From Candidatus Competibacteraceae bacterium (GTDB lineage Bacteria > Pseudomonadota > Gammaproteobacteria > Competibacterales > Competibacteraceae), in assembly GCA_016699715.1 (NCBI GenBank), contig CP065007.1:248001-312000 (forward strand): a DNA stretch of 64,000 bases. The letters are read 5' to 3'. A program made the translations under genes and the position numbers. Below, piece by piece: positions 28,220-36,574 of the stretch. Under the pieces are notes generated by a model, which worked only from the letters and a program-made list of their open reading frames with translations, did no database searches and was not told the DNA's origin. The number at the start of each line of letters is the position of its first letter. Within the stretch, counting starts at the first letter, position 1.

Positions 28220-28822
28220 ATGGGATTTGAAAAGTTTCTGTTCTACGTCTTCGCGCTGATCCTGATATTCGCGGCGGTGCGGGTGATTACGGTCCGAAAC
28301 CCGGTACATGCCGCGCTGTTCCTGGTGCTGGCCTTTTTTACCAGCGCCGCCCTGTGGTTGCTGATTGAGGCTGAGTTCCTGGCTATTACCCTGGTACTGG
28401 TCTATGTGGGCGCGGTGATGGTGCTGTTCTTGTTCGTGGTCATGATGCTGGATCTCAATGTCGACCCGGTACGAGAGGGTTTCATCAAATACCTGCCGGT
28501 CGGTGCGACGGTGGCGTTGCTGATCGTGGTCGAAATGGGATTGGTGGTCGGATCCAGCTATTTTGCCACTGAACAATACCATCTGATTTCGCACGCGGCC
28601 GATTACAGTAATACCAAGGAATTGGGCAGTGTCTTGTACACTTTCTACGTCTATCCGTTCGAAATCGCATCCGTGATTTTGTTGGTTGCGATCATTGCCG
28701 CCATCTCGCTGACGATGCGTCGCCGCGAGGGAACCAAGTCCCAAGATCCTAGCCAACAGGTTCGGGTGTCGTCGCGCGATAACCGGGTGAGATTGGTGCG
28801 TATGGCGCCGGAGAAGAAGTAG
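28220..28822 (+). CDS. nuoJ: NADH-quinone oxidoreductase subunit J
   Basis: A 200-residue membrane subunit with five predicted helices. The motif VIVVRNPVHAALFLVLAF is present in the form ITVRNPVHAALFLVL, and VYVGAVMVLFLFVVMML marks the third helix. The C-terminus is basic and soluble. A 97-bp gap before nuoK holds nothing recognisable. Confidence 0.95.
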   Translation: MGFEKFLFYVFALILIFAAVRVITVRNPVHAALFLVLAFFTSAALWLLIEAEFLAITLVLVYVGAVMVLFLFVVMMLDLNVDPVREGFIKYLPVGATVALLIVVEMGLVVGSSYFATEQYHLISHAADYSNTKELGSVLYTFYVYPFEIASVILLVAIIAAISLTMRRREGTKSQDPSQQVRVSSRDNRVRLVRMAPEKK

Positions 28823-28919
28823 TGCGGTTTTGTTGGCGGGGAGATCCGGTGTCGTCCGTGTACCCGCCTGTTTGCCTGACCGATTTTCACCCATTTCAAA
28901 AATACAAGGCGGGGAATAG

Positions 28920-29225
28920 ATGATCGCGCTGACTGATTATCTTGTGCTGGGAGCGATCCTCTTTTGTCTCAGCGTGGCCGGCATTTTTCTGAACCGGAAG
29001 AACGTCATTATCCTGCTGATGTCGATCGAGTTGATGCTGCTAGCGGTGAATTTTAATTTCATCGCTTTTTCACGGTTTCTCGGCGATACCACCGGCCAGG
29101 TCTTCGTCTTTTTTATTTTGACGGTGGCGGCGGCCGAATCGGCTATCGGCTTGGCCATCCTGGTGGTGCTGTTCCGCAACCGCCGTACCATCAACGTCGC
29201 CGACCTCGATACGCTGAAGGGTTAG
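28920..29225 (+). CDS. nuoK: NADH-quinone oxidoreductase subunit K
   Basis: A 101-residue three-helix membrane subunit related to MrpC. The glutamate pair of the proton path lies in MSIELMLLAVNFNFI and AAAESAIGLAILV. The ATG at 28920 follows GGCGGGGAAT. The nuoL start is 4 bp downstream. Confidence 0.97.
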   Translation: MIALTDYLVLGAILFCLSVAGIFLNRKNVIILLMSIELMLLAVNFNFIAFSRFLGDTTGQVFVFFILTVAAAESAIGLAILVVLFRNRRTINVADLDTLKG

Positions 29226-29229
29226 CCGC

Positions 29230-31191
29230 ATGCAAAACGTCTATCTCGGGATTGTGCTTGCCCCCCTGTTTGGCGCCATCGTCGCCGGTCTGTTCGGCCG
29301 GAAAATCGGCCGAGCCGGCGCCCACTGGGTAACCATCATCGGCGTGGCGGTTTCCTTCCTGCTGTCGCTGGTGGTGCTTCGCCATCATGTCTTGAACGGC
29401 GCCGAGCCATACAACGAGTCGCTCTACACCTGGATGGTGATCGAAGGCATCCACATGGAAGTCGGCTTTTTGGTGGATAACCTGACGGCGGTGATGATTT
29501 CCACCGTAACCTTCGTGTCGTTGATGGTCCATATCTACACCATCGGTTACATGCACGACGACGATGGTTATCAACGCTTCTTCAGCTATATCGCCTTGTT
29601 TACCTTCGCCATGCTGATGCTGGTGATGGCCAACAACTTCCTGCAATTATTCTTCGGCTGGGAGGGGGTAGGCTTGGTGTCCTACCTGCTGATTGGCTTC
29701 TGGTACAAACGCGAGAGCGCCATTTTCGCCAGTCTCAAGGCCTTTCTGGTCAATCGAGTCGGCGATTTTGGTTTTCTATTGGGCATCGCCGCGGTGCTGA
29801 TGGCTTTCAACAGCATCGACTACGCCGACGTATTCGCCGCCGCGCCGCTGATGGCCGATGTGACCGTGCAGGTTATCCCCGGCGTCGACTGGTCGCTGAT
29901 GACCTTGATCTGCATCCTGTTGTTCATCGGTGCGATGGGCAAATCGGCGCAGGTACCGCTGCATGTTTGGCTACCGGATTCGATGGAAGGCCCCACCCCG
30001 ATTTCGGCGCTGATCCACGCCGCCACCATGGTGACCGCCGGTATCTTCATGGTGGCTCGCATGTCGCCGCTATTCGAGTTGTCGGAAACGGCGCTGAGCG
30101 TGGTGCTGGTCATCGGTTCGATCACCGCCCTGTTCATGGGGTTCCTCGGTATCGTCCAGAATGACATCAAGCGGGTGGTGGCTTACTCGACGCTGTCGCA
30201 ATTGGGCTATATGACGGTGGCGCTGGGTGTGTCCGCCTATTCCGCCGCCATCTTCCACCTGATGACCCACGCCTTCTTCAAGGCGTTGCTGTTCCTGGGC
30301 GCCGGCTCGGTGATCATCGCCATGCACCACGAGCAGGATATCCGCAAGATGGGTGGATTGTGGAAGTATATGCCCATTACCTGGTTCACCTTTCTGTTGG
30401 GCACCTTGGCGCTGATCGGTACTCCGGGATTCGCCGGTTTCTACTCCAAGGACAGTATCCTTGAAGCGGTGCATTACTCGCATATTGCCGGTGCCGGCTT
30501 TGCCTATTTCGCGGTGATGCTGGGTGTGTTCGTGACCTCGCTCTACTCGTTCCGGCTATACTTCCTCGTGTTTCACGGCAAGGAGCGCATGGACCATCAC
30601 ACCCAGGAGCATTTGCACGAGACTCCGGCGGTGGTGACCGTGCCGCTGATCCTGCTGGCGATTCCCTCGGTGGTGATCGGTGCCATGGCGATCGGACCAT
30701 TGTTGTTCGGAACGGTGTTCGATGGACCCATCGTGGTATCCCCTGAACATAACGTGCTGGAGCATTTCAAGGAACACTTCCATGAAGTCGGTGGATCTCT
30801 CGATCTCGCTTTGCATGGCGTGATTGGTCTGCCCTTCATCTTGGTTCTCGCCGGGCTTGGTTTGGCGTTTTATCTGTACATGATGCGGCCGGATTTGCCG
30901 GAGCTGATCCAGCGGAAGTTTGCCACGCTGTACGACATCATGGTGCGCAAGTATCTGTTCGACGAGATTTACCAGGCGGTGTTCATGCGCGGCAGTCGGA
31001 GCTTGGGCACCGCGCTGTGGAAGTACGCCGACGCGGGCTTGATCGACGGCCTGATGGTGAACGGCACGGCGCGGCTGGTGGGCTGGTTCGGCGCCATCAC
31101 CCGGCAGGTGCAGACCGGTTATCTATATACCTATGCGTTTGCCATGATCGTCGGCCTGCTGGTCCTGTTGACCTGGTTCGTCACCCGCTAA
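29230..31191 (+). CDS. nuoL: NADH-quinone oxidoreductase subunit L
   Basis: A 653-residue antiporter-like proton-pumping subunit with about 16 helices and a long C-terminal lateral helix along the membrane arm. It contains the conserved FFGWEGVGLVSYLLIGFWY, VPLHVWLPDSMEGPTPISAL and HLMTHAFFKALLFLGAGS. Histidine-rich loops near residue 457 (MDHHTQEHLHE) are usual for the subunit. Confidence 0.97.
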   Translation: MQNVYLGIVLAPLFGAIVAGLFGRKIGRAGAHWVTIIGVAVSFLLSLVVLRHHVLNGAEPYNESLYTWMVIEGIHMEVGFLVDNLTAVMISTVTFVSLMVHIYTIGYMHDDDGYQRFFSYIALFTFAMLMLVMANNFLQLFFGWEGVGLVSYLLIGFWYKRESAIFASLKAFLVNRVGDFGFLLGIAAVLMAFNSIDYADVFAAAPLMADVTVQVIPGVDWSLMTLICILLFIGAMGKSAQVPLHVWLPDSMEGPTPISALIHAATMVTAGIFMVARMSPLFELSETALSVVLVIGSITALFMGFLGIVQNDIKRVVAYSTLSQLGYMTVALGVSAYSAAIFHLMTHAFFKALLFLGAGSVIIAMHHEQDIRKMGGLWKYMPITWFTFLLGTLALIGTPGFAGFYSKDSILEAVHYSHIAGAGFAYFAVMLGVFVTSLYSFRLYFLVFHGKERMDHHTQEHLHETPAVVTVPLILLAIPSVVIGAMAIGPLLFGTVFDGPIVVSPEHNVLEHFKEHFHEVGGSLDLALHGVIGLPFILVLAGLGLAFYLYMMRPDLPELIQRKFATLYDIMVRKYLFDEIYQAVFMRGSRSLGTALWKYADAGLIDGLMVNGTARLVGWFGAITRQVQTGYLYTYAFAMIVGLLVLLTWFVTR

Positions 31192-31209
31192 CCTGGAAGA
31201 AGAAAAACC

Positions 31210-32724
31210 ATGCTGTCGGAACTGCCTTTGCTGAGTCTTGTCATCTGGTTCCCGATTCTGGGCGGCGTCGCGGTGTTGTTCGTGGGTGATGAAAACCCCG
31301 GGCGCGCCAAGGCGCTGGCGCTGACGGTGGCAATCCTGAGCTTGCTGATTAGCATCCCCTTGTACTCATCGTTCGATCCCGCGACAGCGGCGATGCAGTT
31401 TCAGGAATTCATGCCCTGGATTCCGGCCCTCAACGCCAATTATCACTTGGGTGTGGATGGGTTCTCCATGCCGCTGATCCTGCTCACCGCGTTCATGACC
31501 CTGCTGGTGGTGATCGCCGGTTGGGAAGTGGTGCAGTATCGGATTGCCCAGTACATGGCCGCCTTCCTGATCATGGAAGGCTTGATGATCGGTGTGTTCG
31601 CCGCGCTGGACGCCATTCTGTTCTACGTCTTCTTCGAATCGATGTTGATCCCGATGTTCCTGATCATCGGGATCTGGGGGGGGCCGCGCCGGGTTTACGC
31701 TACCCTCAAGTTCTTCCTGTACACTTTTCTGGGGTCGGTGTTCATGTTGATCGCCCTGATCTACATGTACAACCAGGCCGGTAGTTTCGAGATTCTCGAT
31801 TTCCACAAGCTGCCGCTCAGCTTGACCGAGCAGGTGCTGATTTTCTTCGCCTTCATGCTTGGCTTCGGGGTCAAGGTGCCGATGTGGCCGGTGCATACCT
31901 GGTTGCCGGACGCCCATGTCGAAGCGCCCACCGGCGGCTCGGTGATTCTGGCGGCGATTACCTTGAAGATCGGCGGCTATGGTTTCCTGCGCTTCGCCCT
32001 GCCGATCACCCCGGATGCGGCGGGTATGCTGGACTGGCTGGTGATTACCATGTCGCTGGTGGCGGTGGTCTACATTGGTTTGGTGGCGCTGGTTCAGCAG
32101 GATATGAAAAAGCTGATCGCCTATTCCTCGATCGCCCACATGGGTTTTGTAACCTTGGGTTTCTTCATCGTGTTCGGCATCTACCGCCACACCGGCAGCC
32201 TGAGTGGCGCGGCCATGGGTATTGAGGGCGGCATGGTGCAAATGGTATCGCACGGCTTTATCTCCGGCGCGCTGTTCCTCTGTGTGGGCGTGCTGTACGA
32301 CCGGATGCATTCCCGCCAGATCAAGGACTACGGCGGGGTAGTCAATACCATGCCGGTGTTCGCCGCGTTCATGGTGCTGTTCGGCATGGCTAACGCTGGC
32401 TTGCCGGGCACCTCGGGCTTCATCGGCGAGTTTCTGGTGATCTTGAGCAGTTTCAAGGCCAGTTTCTGGATTGCTTTCCTGGCGGCGACCACCTTGATTC
32501 TCGGCGCGGCTTACACGCTGTGGCTGATCAAGCGGGTGATCTTCGGCGACATCGGCAACAGTCACGTCGCCGAGCTGAAAGATGTAAATACCCGGGAAAT
32601 TATCATACTGAGCCTGCTGGCGGTGGCGGTGTTACTGCTCGGCGTCTGGCCCGACCCGCTGACATCCGTGATGCATGCCTCTGTGGAGAACCTACTGCAA
32701 CATGTCACCGCTTCCAAGCTGTAA
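31210..32724 (+). CDS. nuoM: NADH-quinone oxidoreductase subunit M
   Basis: A 504-residue antiporter-like subunit. It shows the key glutamate region YVFFESMLIPMFLIIGIWGG, KVPMWPVHTWLPDAHVEAPT and SSIAHMGFVTLG. The conserved MVSHGFISGALFLCVG helix is present. It starts 18 bp after nuoL. Confidence 0.97.
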   Translation: MLSELPLLSLVIWFPILGGVAVLFVGDENPGRAKALALTVAILSLLISIPLYSSFDPATAAMQFQEFMPWIPALNANYHLGVDGFSMPLILLTAFMTLLVVIAGWEVVQYRIAQYMAAFLIMEGLMIGVFAALDAILFYVFFESMLIPMFLIIGIWGGPRRVYATLKFFLYTFLGSVFMLIALIYMYNQAGSFEILDFHKLPLSLTEQVLIFFAFMLGFGVKVPMWPVHTWLPDAHVEAPTGGSVILAAITLKIGGYGFLRFALPITPDAAGMLDWLVITMSLVAVVYIGLVALVQQDMKKLIAYSSIAHMGFVTLGFFIVFGIYRHTGSLSGAAMGIEGGMVQMVSHGFISGALFLCVGVLYDRMHSRQIKDYGGVVNTMPVFAAFMVLFGMANAGLPGTSGFIGEFLVILSSFKASFWIAFLAATTLILGAAYTLWLIKRVIFGDIGNSHVAELKDVNTREIIILSLLAVAVLLLGVWPDPLTSVMHASVENLLQHVTASKL

Positions 32725-32766
32725 GGCATCCTGTCGCAGAGAAGAATCGGAGAATAGGGAAACCCC

Positions 32767-34206
32767 ATGAACTTCGTCGCCCCTGATTTCTTGCCGGTGC
32801 TGCCGGAACTGTTCGTGCTGGCCATGGCGTGTTTGGTGCTGGTCGTCGATGTGTTCCTGGAACAGCGGCAGCGCCACATTACCTACGGGTTGGCGCAACT
32901 GACCTTGCTGGGCGCGGCCCTGCTGACGCTTTTGACCTACGCGCAGGCGCCGGTGACCACGATGTTCGGTCACTACGTCAAGGATGCGATGGGTGATCTG
33001 CTGAAGCTGTTCATCTACCTGACCACCGCCGCCGGCTTTCTCTACTCGCGCGATTATCTGCGCCAGCGCGATCTGTTCAAGGGCGAGTACTACGTGCTGG
33101 GTCTGTTTGGTGTGCTCGGCATGATGGTCATGGTATCCGCCCACAGCCTGCTCAGCGTGTATCTGGGGTTGGAGTTGCTGTCGTTGTCGCTTTATGCTTT
33201 GGTGGCGACCGATCGGGATTCTCCGGTGTCCTCCGAAGCTGCCATGAAGTATTTCGTCCTGGGTTCGCTGGCGTCCGGTATGTTGCTGTACGGCATCTCG
33301 ATGATCTACGGCGCGACCGGCAGCGTGGATCTCCAAGTGGTGGCCGACGCCGTCGCTAGGCAAGGCGCGGATAATCTGGTCTTGGTGTTCGGACTGGTGT
33401 TTTTGGTGGTTGGACTGTCATTCAAGCTGGGCGCGGTGCCTTTTCATATGTGGTTGCCGGACGTTTACCAGGGCGCGCCCACTTCGGTGACCCTGTACAT
33501 CGGTTCGGCGCCCAAATTGGCGGCTTTCGCCTTGATCATGCGGGTCTTGGTGGATGGCTTGGGTTCGTTGCAGGGCGACTGGCAGCAGATGCTGATCATC
33601 CTGGCGGCGCTATCCATGGCGCTGGGAAACCTGGTCGCGATCGTCCAGACCAACATCAAACGGATGTTGGCCTATTCGACTATTTCCCATGTTGGGTTTC
33701 TGCTGTTGGGCGTTCTGGCCGGCACGCCGGAGGGCTATGCCGCAGCCATGTTTTACGCCATCGTTTATGTACTGATGGCGGTTGGTGCCTTCGGTCTGAT
33801 CATCATGCTGAGCCGGACCGGCTTCGAGGCTGAAAATATTGATGACTTCAAGGGTCTGAACGACCGCAATTCGTGGCTGGCGTTCCTGATGATGGTCGTC
33901 ATGATGTCGATGGCCGGCATTCCGTTCATGGCCGGTTTCTACGCCAAGTGGGTCGTGTTGCAGGCGGTGGTTGATGTGGGGTTGGTGTGGTTGGCGGTCC
34001 TCGGCGTGGTGTTCTCGGTGATCGGTGCGTTCTATTATCTGCGGGTGGTCAAGTGCCTTTACTTCGATAAGCCTGAACAGAGCGCGCCTATCGAGATCAG
34101 CCGTGACACTGAAATTGTTATCAGCGCCAATGGGCTGTTGTTGGTGGTGTTGGGGTTGTATCCGACCGCGCTGATGAGTTGGTGCGCCACGGCATTGCTG
34201 AACTAG
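32767..34206 (+). CDS. nuoN: NADH-quinone oxidoreductase subunit N
   Basis: A 479-residue antiporter-like subunit, the last complex I gene. Typical motifs include YLGLELLSLSLYALVA, VPFHMWLPDVYQGAPTSVT and AYSTISHVGFLLLG. A small DUF2818 gene follows 13 bp downstream. Confidence 0.97.
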   Translation: MNFVAPDFLPVLPELFVLAMACLVLVVDVFLEQRQRHITYGLAQLTLLGAALLTLLTYAQAPVTTMFGHYVKDAMGDLLKLFIYLTTAAGFLYSRDYLRQRDLFKGEYYVLGLFGVLGMMVMVSAHSLLSVYLGLELLSLSLYALVATDRDSPVSSEAAMKYFVLGSLASGMLLYGISMIYGATGSVDLQVVADAVARQGADNLVLVFGLVFLVVGLSFKLGAVPFHMWLPDVYQGAPTSVTLYIGSAPKLAAFALIMRVLVDGLGSLQGDWQQMLIILAALSMALGNLVAIVQTNIKRMLAYSTISHVGFLLLGVLAGTPEGYAAAMFYAIVYVLMAVGAFGLIIMLSRTGFEAENIDDFKGLNDRNSWLAFLMMVVMMSMAGIPFMAGFYAKWVVLQAVVDVGLVWLAVLGVVFSVIGAFYYLRVVKCLYFDKPEQSAPIEISRDTEIVISANGLLLVVLGLYPTALMSWCATALLN

Positions 34207-34219
34207 GTATCGTTTGGGC

Positions 34220-34540
34220 ATGTCGCAGGGCCTGCTGGTTGGGTTTTGGCTGGGGTTGGCGGTGGTGGCCGCCAACCTGCCTTGGCTGAGTGAACGCTGG
34301 CTGTGCACGATTCCGCGTCAGCGGGCTAAGCCTTCTTGGCTGAGGTTGGCCGAGTGGGGATTGCTTTACGGCTTGGTCGTTGGTGTAGGCTTTGGTTTCG
34401 AATACAAGACGACCGGTGTCCTGCATACGCAGGGGTGGGAGTTTTATGTGGTGACTTTGTGTCTGTTTGCGGTGAGCGCCATGCCTGGATTTATCTATCG
34501 TCACCAGCTGCGGCGCTTACTACAGCAGAGTGGGCAATGA
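34220..34540 (+). CDS. DUF2818 family membrane protein
   Basis: A 106-residue protein with three hydrophobic segments (about 5-22, 44-64 and 78-93). It matches the small family often found directly after nuoN in beta- and gammaproteobacteria: LPWLSERWL, a RLAEWGLLYGLV helix, and GWEFYVVTLCLF ending with PGFIYRHQL. Its function is unknown; the fixed position suggests a role in complex I assembly or operation. The ATG at 34220 was chosen; a TTG two codons upstream is possible. No strong ribosome site is present. Confidence 0.8.
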   Translation: MSQGLLVGFWLGLAVVAANLPWLSERWLCTIPRQRAKPSWLRLAEWGLLYGLVVGVGFGFEYKTTGVLHTQGWEFYVVTLCLFAVSAMPGFIYRHQLRRLLQQSGQ

Positions 34541-34781
34541 TGTCTGGAAGCATTTGAATCGGACATTTCGCCGCCGGACGATGTTCGTGTAGTACCCGAC
34601 CCTGATCTTCTCTCTGATATTCCTTATGTTCCCCCATTTTTGCTATCGTCGTTCGCCAAACCGACTATCTCGCTAATTTGAAACAGGTCAGCCCCTGATC
34701 GGGTACCTCCGCATTGATGTGCCGCACTGTCATATAGGTTGGGCTATCATTCGCTGCCTGTCAGTCACTGCTAGGGCGATC

Positions 34782-35651
34782 ATGTCAAAACAGCATCCGA
34801 TTATCGCCATTACCGGTTCGTCTGGCGCCGGCACTTCGACGGTTCGGGTCGCGATGGAGCATATTTTTCGTCGAGATGGCATCAATGCCGTCATCGTCGA
34901 AGGCGACAGCTTCCATCGCCATGATCGGCTGGAAATGCAACGGCAATGCGAACAAGCTTACCGGGAGGGGCACAATCTTAGTCACTTTGGTCCCGAGGGG
35001 AACCTGTTCAACCGCTTGGAAGCGCTGTTCATGGAGTATGGCGAGCGTGGCAGCGGCCTGCGGCGCTATTACCTGCACAGCCGAGAAGAGGCCGAGCGTT
35101 ATGGCCAAGACCCGGGAACATTTTCGCCTTGGGTGCAATTACCGCCCAGGACCGACCTGTTATTCTACGAAGGCTTGCACGGTGGGGTGGTGACCGACAA
35201 GGTCAATGTCGCCCGCTATGTGGATTTGCTGATCGGGGTGGTGCCAATCGTCAACCTGGAATGGATCCAGAAAATCCACCGCGATACCGCTGAGCGGGGC
35301 TACAGCGCCGAGGCGGTCACCGACGCCATTTTGCGGCGGATGTACGATTACACCCACTATATCGTGCCGCAGTTTTCATGCACCGACATTAATTTTCAGC
35401 GGGTGCCGACGGTGGATACCTCCAACCCCTTCACCGCTCGCGATATCCCCACGCTGGATGAAAGCTTTGTCGTGATCCGTTTCAAGGACGCTCGCAAAAC
35501 CCAGCCGAATTTCCCTTATATGATTCATATGATTCATGACTCATTCATGTCGCGCCGCAATACCATCGTGGTGCCGGGCGGCAAGATGGGCTTCGCCATG
35601 GAAATCATCCTGCAACCGTTGATTGAACGGTTGGTTCGCCGGGAACTATGA
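34782..35651 (+). CDS. Phosphoribulokinase
   Basis: A 289-residue kinase that phosphorylates ribulose-5-phosphate to ribulose-1,5-bisphosphate. The P-loop is GSSGAGTS (12-19), followed by EGDSFHRHDR with the substrate-site residues, and LLFYEGLHGGVV with the Walker B part. The late block INFQRVPTVDTSNPF is diagnostic. Length fits the proteobacterial class I enzymes. The ATG at 34782 was preferred over an upstream start at 34719. Rubisco and other Calvin genes are not in the window, and the resemblance also extends to E. coli PrkB, so use in carbon fixation is likely but unproven. The preceding 241 bp contain no gene. Confidence 0.92.
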   Translation: MSKQHPIIAITGSSGAGTSTVRVAMEHIFRRDGINAVIVEGDSFHRHDRLEMQRQCEQAYREGHNLSHFGPEGNLFNRLEALFMEYGERGSGLRRYYLHSREEAERYGQDPGTFSPWVQLPPRTDLLFYEGLHGGVVTDKVNVARYVDLLIGVVPIVNLEWIQKIHRDTAERGYSAEAVTDAILRRMYDYTHYIVPQFSCTDINFQRVPTVDTSNPFTARDIPTLDESFVVIRFKDARKTQPNFPYMIHMIHDSFMSRRNTIVVPGGKMGFAMEIILQPLIERLVRREL

Positions 35652-35663
35652 AGGCGGGTTCAC

Positions 35664-36536
35664 TCAGGTGGCGCGCGCGCCTCCGTGGCTCGGTGGGGAT
35701 ATGGCGATGCCGGCGATGCCGGCCAAGGTCATCGCGCCGCCCAAAGCCAGCTTCCAGGTCAGGATATCGCCCCACAGTAACACGCCGAAGGCGACCGCCA
35801 GCACAGGGTTCAGCAGCAGTAGCGGTGTGGTGACCCCAACCGGATAACGGCCGAGCAGGTAATAGACGATGCCGTGGCCGATCAGGGACGCGCCCAAGGC
35901 GGAATAGACCGGCGCGGCCAGTTCCAGGGTGCTCGCCGTGCGCAGAGCGGTCCATTGTCCCTGCTCGAACAACAGCGAGAGCAGCGCCAGTGCCGGCGTG
36001 GCGCACAGTGCGATCCAAGCTTGCAGCGCGAACACGCCGACCCCCCGCAACCGCCGCATCTGAATGGTGGCGAGCGCCATCGCCGCCGCGCCGGCGGTGA
36101 CCAGCAGCAGAGCGTCGAGATGGCGGAATACCACCGGATCGAAGCCGATGACCAGCACGCCGCCGAACGCCAGGGCGATACCGGTCACCTGCCGGGCATC
36201 CAGGGTTTCGCCCAACAGGAACAGGGCCAGCACGGTCGAAAACGGTACATAAAGCTGGCTGGCGATGGCGACCGAGGCGATGTCGCCGCTAGCCTCCAGA
36301 CCGGCGAAAATCAGGCTGAAATGCAGAACGCCCTGCACCAGGGCGATTCCCAGTACGCCGCCCATTTGGCCCGGAATCCGGCGCAGAAACGGTAGCAGTA
36401 GCAGCAACAGGACGGCAAAACGCAGGCTGGTAAATAGAAAGGGCTGGAAGTGGGTGACCCCCGCCTTGCCGGCGATAAAGTTGAACGCCCAAGCGGTGTT
36501 CGCGAGTAGCGCTAGCAGCAGATCTCCAGGTTGCAT
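35664..36536 (-). CDS. EamA/DMT-superfamily transporter
   Basis: A 290-residue inner-membrane protein with ten predicted helices arranged as two EamA repeats. It starts QPGDLLLALLANTAWAFNF and has FTSLRFAVLLLLLLPFLR, both typical of drug/metabolite exporters such as the RhaT/YdcZ/EamA group. Substrate cannot be predicted. The start at 36536 was chosen since a GTG at 36596 would overlap the upstream DUF349 gene and add a non-conserved 20 residues. It converges with phosphoribulokinase, 12 bp apart. Confidence 0.88.
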   Translation of the reverse strand: MQPGDLLLALLANTAWAFNFIAGKAGVTHFQPFLFTSLRFAVLLLLLLPFLRRIPGQMGGVLGIALVQGVLHFSLIFAGLEASGDIASVAIASQLYVPFSTVLALFLLGETLDARQVTGIALAFGGVLVIGFDPVVFRHLDALLLVTAGAAAMALATIQMRRLRGVGVFALQAWIALCATPALALLSLLFEQGQWTALRTASTLELAAPVYSALGASLIGHGIVYYLLGRYPVGVTTPLLLLNPVLAVAFGVLLWGDILTWKLALGGAMTLAGIAGIAISPPSHGGARAT

Positions 36537-36574
36537 GCCGTAACGGGCCGGAGCGCCGTTACCGGGCAACGATT

